NCBI GenBank assembly: GCA_026786065.1
Contig: JAJAYS010000225.1
Location: forward strand, 1-5,148
Source of the DNA: Polaromonas sp.
Lineage (GTDB): Bacteria > Pseudomonadota > Gammaproteobacteria > Burkholderiales > Burkholderiaceae_C
DNA length: 5,148 nucleotides
Reading direction: 5' to 3'
Shown here: one piece after another, positions 1-5,148 of the stretch
How positions within the stretch are numbered: position 1 is the first letter of the stretch
Layout of the letters: every line of letters begins with the position of its first letter
Program-made: the position numbers and the translations under genes
The notes under the pieces: model-generated
Databases searched by the model: none
The model's input: the letters and a program-made list of their open reading frames with translations, nothing else
What the model was told of the DNA's origin: nothing

Positions 1-1
1 C

Positions 2-2056
2 AACGGAAACTGGCACACCGCGCAGCGCTGGAGCCGATTCCTCTCAGGCCATTGTGACACCGACATCGTGCTGGCCTGGCCTTCTGCGACCACCGAAACT
101 GGCGCTGCCCACCAGCCCAAAGCGGCCGCGATGATCGCCCTTCACGCCCGCCGTTCGGCCGCGTCGATGCAAGCCTGGGCTGCGGCGGATGCCAACAAAC
201 CGCTGATCCTGGTGCTGACCGGCACCGATCTGTACCGCGACATCCACCACGATGCGGCGGCGCAGCGCTCGTTGCAACTGGCGTCAACGCTGGTGGTGCT
301 GCAAGCAGCCGGCATCGACGCGTTGCCAGCTGAATTTCGCGCCAAGGCCCGTGTCATTTACCAGTCGGCTCCCGCGCTTCGGCCTGCGGTCAAGCCTGTC
401 AACCGCTTCACCGCGCTGATGGTCGGTCATCTTCGGGCCGAGAAAGACCCGCTGACATGGCTACACGCGGCCGCACTGCCGTTCGCCAGTCATGTCCGCT
501 TTGAGTTGATCGGCGCGGCGCTGGACCCGGCACTGGGGCAGGCGGCGCGCCAATGCGAGATCGAAACACCCCGCTTTCGCTGGCTGGGCGCCCTGCCGCG
601 CCCGCAAACGCGCCAGCACATCAAGCGCGCCCACCTGCTGGTCAACTGCTCGCAGATGGAAGGCGGCGCGCACGTGATCCTGGAAGCGGTGCAGTCCGCC
701 ACACCGGTGCTGGCCTCACGCATCAGTGGCAACCTCGGGATGCTGGGGAGCGACTACGCCGGTTATTTCGATGTCGGTGACGCGGCCCAGCTGGCCGCCC
801 TGGTGCGCCGCTGCGCCTACGATGCAGCCTTTCTGCAGCGCCTGCGCGCGCAGTGTGCAGCGCGGGCCGGGCTTTTCGATCCAGGCGAAGAAAAACGGCT
901 GGTTCTAAACTTGGTGGTTTCCGCGCTGCAGGCGACCGATGCCGCCAGCGACCGCACCCGACCACATGCTCTAAAGGCCAACATGAACGCTCCCGACGAC
1001 CCTGCCGCACCGACCCCACCCCGGCTGACCAGCCTGTCGCACGGCGGCGGCTGCGGCTGCAAGATCGCCCCCGGCGTGCTGAGCGAGATCCTGAAGAATT
1101 CCAGCAACCTGGCAGGCATGAACCTGCCCAAGGAACTGCTGGTCGGGATTGAGACTGCCGACGACGCCGCGGTCTATCAACTCAACGACGAACAGGCGTT
1201 GATCGCGACGACCGATTTCTTCATGCCCATAGTCGATGACCCGTATGATTTTGGCCGGATCGCCGCGACCAACGCGATCAGCGACGTGTACGCGATGGGC
1301 GGCACGCCCATCATGGCGCTGGGTCTGGTCGGCATGCCGATCAATGTGCTTCCACTCGAAGTGATCGGCGCGATCTTGCGCGGCGGCCAGGACGTGTGCC
1401 GCGCCGCCGGCATACCGATTGCGGGCGGCCACACCATCGATTCGGTCGAACCGATTTACGGCCTGGTCGTAATGGGGCTGGTCCACCCGTCGCGTGTCAA
1501 GAAAAACTCTGGCGCGCGGGCCGGCGACGTGCTGATCCTGGGCAAGCCGGTGGGCATTGGCGTGCTGTCGGCCGCGCTGAAAAAAGAGGTGCTGCCGCCG
1601 GCCGGGTACGCCCGGATGATTGCGCTGACGACCCAACTCAACAAACCCGGCATCGCGCTGGCCGCACTCGACGGCGTGCATGCGCTGACCGACATCACCG
1701 GCTTCGGGCTGGCCGGCCACTGCCTCGAACTCGCGCGCGGCGCCGGCCTGCGCCTGCACATCGACTGGGCCAGTGTGCCGGTGATCGACGGGGTGCGCGA
1801 GTTGCTGGCCCAGGGCTGCGTCACCGGTGCATCCGGACGCAATTGGGCCGCTTACGGCAACGAGGTCGAGACCGCTTCGGGCTTCAGCGCAGCCGACCAG
1901 TCGCTGCTGAGCGACCCTCAGACCTCGGGCGGGCTCTTGGTCGCCTGCAGTCCGGATGTGGCCGACGAGGTTTTGAAGCTGTTCCACTCGCAAGGCTTTG
2001 AAGACGCTGCGGTAATAGGCCGCGCTGAGGCCGGTGCAGGCCTGCGCATCGCCTGA
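2..2056 (+). CDS. selD: Fused selenosugar synthase (SenB-like glycosyltransferase) and selenophosphate synthase (SelD/SenC), 5' partial
   Basis: The frame is open from base 2 and ends at TGA 2054-2056, giving 684 visible residues; it reads NGNWHTAQRW at the edge, a typical near-N-terminal SenB/TIGR04348 segment, so roughly 15-20 residues are missing and the GTG at 68 is not the start. Residues 1 to about 310 are a GT-B/GT4-type glycosyltransferase: LTGTDLYRD (72-80), VGHLRAEKDP (141-150), and an E-x7-E motif (E220, E228) in MEGGAHVILEA. After a polar linker (about 311-327), residues 328-684 are a complete 357-residue SelD (E. coli SelD is 347). Numbered from Met328 as 1, it keeps catalytic Cys24 and Lys27 in GCGCK, and Asp61, Asp101 and Asp237, matching E. 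coli C17, K20, D51, D91 and D227. Cys24 is TGC, so no selenocysteine. Known chemistry: SelD makes selenophosphate from selenide and ATP; SenB transfers selenium from it to a UDP-sugar for selenoneine synthesis. The protein should be cytoplasmic: no signal peptide or membrane helix is seen in the visible part. Alternative: two genes joined by an indel or sequence error. Confidence 0.88.
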   Translation, partial: NGNWHTAQRWSRFLSGHCDTDIVLAWPSATTETGAAHQPKAAAMIALHARRSAASMQAWAAADANKPLILVLTGTDLYRDIHHDAAAQRSLQLASTLVVLQAAGIDALPAEFRAKARVIYQSAPALRPAVKPVNRFTALMVGHLRAEKDPLTWLHAAALPFASHVRFELIGAALDPALGQAARQCEIETPRFRWLGALPRPQTRQHIKRAHLLVNCSQMEGGAHVILEAVQSATPVLASRISGNLGMLGSDYAGYFDVGDAAQLAALVRRCAYDAAFLQRLRAQCAARAGLFDPGEEKRLVLNLVVSALQATDAASDRTRPHALKANMNAPDDPAAPTPPRLTSLSHGGGCGCKIAPGVLSEILKNSSNLAGMNLPKELLVGIETADDAAVYQLNDEQALIATTDFFMPIVDDPYDFGRIAATNAISDVYAMGGTPIMALGLVGMPINVLPLEVIGAILRGGQDVCRAAGIPIAGGHTIDSVEPIYGLVVMGLVHPSRVKKNSGARAGDVLILGKPVGIGVLSAALKKEVLPPAGYARMIALTTQLNKPGIALAALDGVHALTDITGFGLAGHCLELARGAGLRLHIDWASVPVIDGVRELLAQGCVTGASGRNWAAYGNEVETASGFSAADQSLLSDPQTSGGLLVACSPDVADEVLKLFHSQGFEDAAVIGRAEAGAGLRIA
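973..985 (+). promoter_or_regulatory. Possible internal ribosome binding site and ATG start of a stand-alone SelD
   Basis: AAAGG at 973-977 lies 5 nt before an in-frame ATG at 983-985. That ATG is where an ordinary free-standing SelD would begin: 13 variable residues precede RLTSLSHGGGCGCK. Seen directly: the motif, spacing and frame. Inferred: it could be a relic of a once-separate selD gene or could still allow a separate 357-residue SelD alongside the fusion. The purine motif is short and could be chance. Confidence 0.4.
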
Positions 2057-2306
2057 GCGGACCAAGCGCCTGCCAGCGCACCAAGAGCGGGCGAATCCCA
2101 GAGGCTCCGACACGGTTTCCCGCCGCCCGAAAGGCGGTCGCCGCATCGGCGAGCTGGCTTGTGTCCGGCACAAGGTAACAGCGGCGGGCTCCGATGCCTT
2201 CAAAAACCCGAAAAAGCCGCGCGGACACGTTACCATTCGTGCCACCCCGCCCCGCCCCTGCCTGCGAAAGGCCCCAGCGCTTCCTTCCTGCTGAAAGAGA
2301 TTCCGC
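2057..2306. other. Non-coding gap between the senB-selD fusion and the TRAP genes, rich in inverted repeats
   Basis: This 250-bp stretch contains no coding sequence I can support; short open frames here have no recognisable content. Its middle holds four neighbouring possible stem-loops: 2123-2127 with 2133-2137 (loop CGAAA); 2138-2143 with 2147-2152; 2158-2163 with 2169-2174; and a longer arm, 2174-2179 with 2229-2234, enclosing 2181-2185 with 2216-2220 and GGG 2186-2188 with CCC 2207-2209. None is followed by a run of T, so a classical intrinsic terminator is not evident. It may carry the promoter and leader of the TRAP genes, but I see no convincing -35/-10 pair. I do not recognise a known riboswitch. 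Confidence 0.5.
2293..2300 (+). promoter_or_regulatory. Weak ribosome binding site supporting a GTG start for dctQ
   Basis: The purine run GAAAGAGA lies 6 nt upstream of the GTG at 2307-2309. There is no ATG nearby in frame, and the GTG places the N-terminus just before the first membrane helix, as usual in DctQ proteins. This makes GTG 2307 the best start. The match to the anti-Shine-Dalgarno sequence is imperfect. Confidence 0.45.
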
Positions 2307-2846
2307 GTGTCAGCCCTGCTCAAACTCGCCCTCGCCATTGACTGGCTTGCAACCCGCCTTGGCAAAATTGCGGCCTGGACCGTGTTGCTTGCAGCCTTGA
2401 TATCGGCCGGCAACGCCTTCATTCGCTACGGCCTGGACATCAGCTCCAACGCCTGGCTGGAGATTCAGTGGTATTTGTTTGCCGCGATGGTGATGCTGGG
2501 CGCGCCGGTCGTGCTCAAGCTAAACGAGCATGTGCGGGTGGACATCATCTACGGCAAGCTCAAAGGCAACGGACCGGTTTACGTAGACCTGTTCGGGCTG
2601 GTTTTTTTCCTTCTGCCGGTGATGGGCTTGTTGTGCTACCTCAGTTGGCCGCTGTTTCTGAGCATGTATCGCAGCGGCGAAATGTCGGGCAATGCCGGCG
2701 GGCTGATCCGCTGGCCGGCCATGCTGCTCTTGCCGCTCGGCTTCGGCCTGATGTTTGTTCAGGGCCTGAGCGAGATCGTCAAGCGCATTTGCTATTTGCA
2801 AGGCCGCTTCGAGATGGACACGCACTACGAAAAGCCGGTGCAGTGA
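2307..2846 (+). CDS. dctQ: TRAP transporter small permease subunit (DctQ family, FcbT2-like)
   Basis: A 179-residue integral membrane protein with four hydrophobic helices at about 17-36, 51-70, 91-113 and 135-155, the standard DctQ topology and length. The KLNEHVRVDIIYGKL stretch after helix 2 (residues 71-85) is the conserved DctQ loop, and WLEIQWYLFAAMVMLGAPVVL is typical of the family; overall it resembles the mannitol/chloroaromatic (FcbT2, COG4665) subgroup. In TRAP systems the small subunit pairs with the large DctM subunit in the inner membrane; a periplasmic DctP protein delivers an organic-acid-type substrate, driven by a sodium or proton gradient. The start is GTG 2307. The dctM gene follows after 59 bp on the same strand, so the two are very likely co-transcribed. 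No DctP gene is next to it: upstream is the selenium fusion gene. The substrate cannot be told from the permease. The symbol denotes the family only. Confidence 0.9.
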   Translation: MSALLKLALAIDWLATRLGKIAAWTVLLAALISAGNAFIRYGLDISSNAWLEIQWYLFAAMVMLGAPVVLKLNEHVRVDIIYGKLKGNGPVYVDLFGLVFFLLPVMGLLCYLSWPLFLSMYRSGEMSGNAGGLIRWPAMLLLPLGFGLMFVQGLSEIVKRICYLQGRFEMDTHYEKPVQ

Positions 2847-2894
2847 GCCCATCGCTGCCCCGCCTTGACCCGACCCCCGCCTAAAACACCGCCC

Positions 2895-2898
2895 AGGA
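2895..2898 (+). promoter_or_regulatory. Ribosome binding site of dctM deciding between two ATG codons
   Basis: AGGA at 2895-2898 is followed by 7 nt and then ATG 2906-2908. A second in-frame ATG lies at 2912, 13 nt from the motif, which is less favourable. The first ATG is therefore preferred. Confidence 0.6.
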
Positions 2899-2905
2899 TT
2901 TCGCA

Positions 2906-4438
2906 ATGCAGATGGAAAATTTCGCCCCGGTGATGTTCGCCGGGCTGGTGCTGATCATGCTGATCGGCTTTCCGGTGGCGTTCTCGTTGTCGGCACTCGG
3001 ACTTGGCTCGGGCTTTCTGGCCATCTACATGGGCTGGTTTCCCGCAAGCTTCATGTCCAACCTGCCGCTGAACATGTTCGGCATTTTGTCGAACGAGTTG
3101 CTTCTGGCGATTCCGTTTTTCACCTTCATGGGCGCCATTCTTGAAAAGTGCGGCCTGGCCGAAGACATGCTCGACTCGATGGGCCAGCTCTTCGGGCCGG
3201 CACGCGGCGGCCTGGGCTATTCGGTCATCATCGTCGGCTTCATTCTCGGGGCCATCACCGGCACCGTCGCCGGCCAGGTGATCGCAATGGCGATGATCTC
3301 GCTACCGGTGATGATCCGCTACGGCTACAACATGCGCTATGCCACCGGCGTGCTGGCGGCCTCGGGCACCATCACCCAGCTGGTGCCGCCCTCGCTGGTG
3401 CTGATCGTCATGGCCGACCAGCTCGGCCGCTCGGTCGGCGACATGTACAAAGGCGCGTGGGGTCCGTCAATCCTTCAGGTGCTCATCTTTGCCGGCTACA
3501 CCTTCATGCTCGGCGTCTTCAGGCCGCACCATGTACCCGGTGTTCCGAAAGAGGCGCGCACGCTCAACGGCTGGGCGCTGTGGGGCAAAGCGCTGCGCGG
3601 CATCATTCCGTCGGCGATCCTGATTTTTGCGGTGTTGGGCTCGATGGGCGGCCTGCCTGGCATCAACACCGCCATCGCCACGCCGACCGAAGCCGGTGCG
3701 ATGGGCGTCGTGGGTGCGCTGGTGCTGGCGGCCATACACCGGCGGCTGACGCGGGGGTTGATCTGGGAAGCCATGATAGGCACCATGCGCCTGACCGCAA
3801 TGGTGGTGTTTATCCTGATCGGGGCGCGCGTTTTCTCGATGGTGTTTCAGGGCGTGGACGGCGCCAAGTGGGTCGAACACCTGCTCAGCGGCCTGCCGGG
3901 CGGGCAGACCGGCTTCCTGATCGTCGTCAACATCTTCATTTTCTTTCTGGCCTTTTTTCTCGACTTCTTCGAGATCGCCTTCATCATCTTGCCAATGCTC
4001 GGCCCGGTGGCCGACAAGCTCGGCATCGACCTGATCTGGTTCGGAGTGCTGCTGTGCGTCAACATGCAGACCAGCTTCATGCACCCACCTTTCGGCTTTG
4101 CGCTGTTTTATTTGCGCGGCATTGCCGATACGCTGTTCAAGGAAAAGCGGATTCCGTTCGCCGTCAAGTCGAACGACATTTACCTGGGCGCGATCCCGTG
4201 GGTTCTGCTGCAACTGCTGCTGGTCACCATCGTGATTTTTGTGCCGCAAACGGTGACCATGTTTCTCGACAAGGACCCGGTCATCGACATCGACAAAGTG
4301 AACATCGAAATCCCGGTGGACGAAAGCCTGAACCCGCCGGCGGGCGCAGCGGGCAACAACCCGTTGGCACCCGCTCCGGCTGAGCGCTCGTCGGAAGACG
4401 AGCAAAAGCGCATCGAAGAGCTGTTTAAGGTCAAGTGA
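2906..4438 (+). CDS. dctM: TRAP transporter large permease subunit (DctM family, FcbT3-like)
   Basis: A 510-residue, very hydrophobic protein with a dozen or so membrane segments, the transport-channel subunit of a TRAP system in the inner membrane. Family hallmarks are visible: GFPVAFSLSALGLGSGF near the N-terminus (21-37), IPFFTFMGAILEKCGLAEDML (69-89), the GAITGTVAGQVIAM segment (115-128), SGTITQLVPPSLVLIVMADQ (153-172), ATPTEAGAMG in the second half (258-267), and NMQTSFMHPPFGFALFYLRG (386-405), the last pointing to the mannitol/chloroaromatic (FcbT3, COG4664) subgroup. Typical DctM proteins are about 425-450 residues; the extra length is partly a charged and Pro/Ala-rich tail (about 456-510) ending RIEELFKVK, which should be soluble. 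The gene lies 59 bp after dctQ on the same strand and probably shares its transcript. No frame disruption is seen. The substrate is unknown. Confidence 0.92.
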   Translation: MQMENFAPVMFAGLVLIMLIGFPVAFSLSALGLGSGFLAIYMGWFPASFMSNLPLNMFGILSNELLLAIPFFTFMGAILEKCGLAEDMLDSMGQLFGPARGGLGYSVIIVGFILGAITGTVAGQVIAMAMISLPVMIRYGYNMRYATGVLAASGTITQLVPPSLVLIVMADQLGRSVGDMYKGAWGPSILQVLIFAGYTFMLGVFRPHHVPGVPKEARTLNGWALWGKALRGIIPSAILIFAVLGSMGGLPGINTAIATPTEAGAMGVVGALVLAAIHRRLTRGLIWEAMIGTMRLTAMVVFILIGARVFSMVFQGVDGAKWVEHLLSGLPGGQTGFLIVVNIFIFFLAFFLDFFEIAFIILPMLGPVADKLGIDLIWFGVLLCVNMQTSFMHPPFGFALFYLRGIADTLFKEKRIPFAVKSNDIYLGAIPWVLLQLLLVTIVIFVPQTVTMFLDKDPVIDIDKVNIEIPVDESLNPPAGAAGNNPLAPAPAERSSEDEQKRIEELFKVK

Positions 4439-4469
4439 GCCGGCTTGCAGCGGCCGCGACCTGCTTCAC

Positions 4470-4495
4470 TGCGCAAACCGCCCGGCGCTTGCGCA
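4470..4495 (+). terminator. GC-rich hairpin after dctM, possible transcription terminator
   Basis: The arms TGCGCAA (4470-4476) and TTGCGCA (4489-4495) form a perfect 7-bp stem around a 12-nt GC-rich loop, 31 bp past the dctM stop. No T run follows directly; the first T-rich stretch is at 4513-4517. It could end the TRAP transcript or simply protect its 3' end. The position supports termination, but the missing U-tract weakens the call. Confidence 0.35.
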
Positions 4496-4506
4496 CCTGC
4501 CAGTCA

Positions 4507-4521
4507 CTACAATTTTTGTAG
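4507..4521. repeat. Short perfect inverted repeat in an AT-rich intergenic segment
   Basis: CTACAA (4507-4512), TTT, TTGTAG (4516-4521) is a perfect 6-bp inverted repeat with a 3-nt centre. It begins a distinctly AT-rich stretch (about 4505-4575) in an otherwise GC-rich window. The following TAGCTGCT-type sequence resembles, from memory, a dispersed intergenic repeat common in Comamonadaceae genomes. It could instead be an operator or a small terminator hairpin (the T run is inside it, not after it). Confidence 0.4.
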
Positions 4522-4574
4522 CTGCTCACCCTTATTTTTCTTGATCAACACGTCTTTTTAACTCATTTTTATTG

Positions 4575-5069
4575 ATGGACTTCAGTCTGCAGCCTGGCAT
4601 GGGCCCCCCGCCCTTTCGTTTCGTGCCGCGCAACGGGGCGGTCGTCAGCGGGCCGGCTTTTTCCCTGACGTTCAAGCTGCTGGCGACGCTGATCGTGCTC
4701 GGTTGCGCTGTCGGCTTCGTGCAGCTTTGGCTGGCACAACGCGCCGCCGGTAATGCCCCAGGCGGCGGCTGGTTTCTTGCCGGCTTGCTGCTGCTCGCCT
4801 ACACCTGGGGCTGCATCCTGCGCAGCACCACCCGGCTCGATGCCAGCGCGCTGCAGCAGAGCTGGATCTGGGACAAAAGAATGGAGCTGGCCGATCTGGC
4901 CTATTGCAGGCTGATCCGCGTGCGCGGACTTGACTGGCTGATCGCCCCGCGCCTTTACGCCCGAACGCTGATGGGAAAGTTTTCGGTGTTCTACACCGCG
5001 TCGCCGGAGATGACGGTCGAGTTCGAGCGGCTGGTGGTCGAACTGAAAGCCTTTCGCAGAATGCGCTGA
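4575..5069 (+). CDS. Hypothetical two-helix membrane protein with a C-terminal, possibly PH-like domain
   Basis: I do not recognise this 164-residue protein by name. Residues 1-28 are short and Pro/Gly-rich; two hydrophobic helices follow at about 30-53 and 65-82, separated by a Gly-rich turn. The rest (about 84-160) is polar with alternating hydrophobic residues, TTRLDASALQQSWIWDKR then YCRLIRVRGLDWLIAPRLYA, and ends in an amphipathic helix containing VEFERLVVELKAFRRMR. Two helices followed by a small beta-rich domain resembles bacterial PH-domain membrane proteins, but this is only a shape-level guess. The codon use is GC3-rich like its neighbours, supporting a real gene. The start is uncertain: ATG 4575 has no clear ribosome binding site, TTG 4572 directly precedes it, and ATG 4599 is also possible. 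It follows dctM by 136 bp with a possible terminator between, so it is probably a separate transcript. Confidence 0.7.
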   Translation: MDFSLQPGMGPPPFRFVPRNGAVVSGPAFSLTFKLLATLIVLGCAVGFVQLWLAQRAAGNAPGGGWFLAGLLLLAYTWGCILRSTTRLDASALQQSWIWDKRMELADLAYCRLIRVRGLDWLIAPRLYARTLMGKFSVFYTASPEMTVEFERLVVELKAFRRMR

Positions 5070-5099
5070 ATGCTTTGAATGGTGGGCTGATCCTGGACC

Positions 5100-5116
5100 C
5101 GGGCGGTTGAAGCCCG
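5100..5116. repeat. Small inverted repeat downstream of the hypothetical gene
   Basis: CGGGC (5100-5104) and GCCCG (5112-5116) form a 5-bp stem with a 7-nt loop, 30 bp after the stop codon at 5067-5069. No T run follows before the window ends, so it is only a weak terminator candidate. Nothing else is recognised in 5070-5148. Confidence 0.25.
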
Positions 5117-5148
5117 CGACCTGCGACTTTAGACGCAAAGCTCTGCCC

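Noticed and set aside
68..70. GTG as start codon of the glycosyltransferase-SelD gene
   Set aside because: The same frame is open upstream to base 2 and encodes conserved SenB-type residues (NGNWHTAQRW), so the real start lies outside the window.
1052..1060. Possible selenocysteine codon in the SelD active site
   Set aside because: Both positions of the CGC motif are TGC (Cys), not TGA.
2088..2137. Cobalamin-riboswitch-like or tRNA T-arm-like string (GGGCGAATCCC) downstream of selD
   Set aside because: The T loop would be only 5 nt, no tRNA cloverleaf can be drawn around it, and the other conserved boxes of a cobalamin riboswitch are absent.
2190..2215. CTTCAAA, reminiscent of the selenocysteine tRNA (selC) anticodon loop, near selD
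   Set aside because: Flanking bases do not form an anticodon stem and no long extra arm or acceptor stem is present.
971..2422. Long open frame of 483 codons on the minus strand
   Set aside because: It lies opposite selD and the start of dctQ, has low-complexity His/Arg/Gln/Ala-rich content and no recognisable motif; it is a by-product of GC-rich codon use.
3148..4383. Long alternative frame on the plus strand inside dctM (411 codons), and a minus-strand frame at 3467-4405
   Set aside because: Both are Arg/His-rich or Asp/Gln-rich shadow translations of the clearly coding dctM frame.

Overview
The window (5148 bp, GC-rich and strongly GC3-biased) looks like a betaproteobacterial chromosome, most likely Burkholderiales/Comamonadaceae (Variovorax, Polaromonas or Rhodoferax relatives). 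That assignment rests on remembered family resemblance of the proteins and on a short AT-rich intergenic element of a kind I associate with that family; no search was run. All supported genes are on the + strand.

Left part (2-2056): one uninterrupted reading frame, open at the left edge. It encodes a glycosyltransferase of the selenoneine selenosugar synthase type (SenB-like) followed in the same frame by a complete selenophosphate synthase (SelD, called SenC in selenoneine clusters). In the known selenoneine pathway SelD/SenC makes selenophosphate, SenB uses it with a UDP-sugar to make a selenosugar, and SenA joins that to hercynine. Here the first two steps appear to sit on one polypeptide, the most notable thing in the window. 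senA is not visible; if present it should lie outside the window, probably upstream.

Middle (2057-4438): after a 250-bp non-coding gap with several possible stem-loops come the small (DctQ-type) and large (DctM-type) membrane subunits of a TRAP transporter, 59 bp apart and probably one transcript. They resemble the mannitol/chloroaromatic (FcbT2/FcbT3) subgroup. No substrate-binding protein gene is in the window, so the substrate is unknown; a link to selenium is suggested only by position.

Right part (4439-5148): a 136-bp intergenic stretch holds a GC-rich hairpin and an AT-rich segment with a perfect 6-bp inverted repeat. It is followed by a 164-residue protein with two membrane helices and an uncharacterised C-terminal domain. 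The last 79 bp hold no gene I can support.
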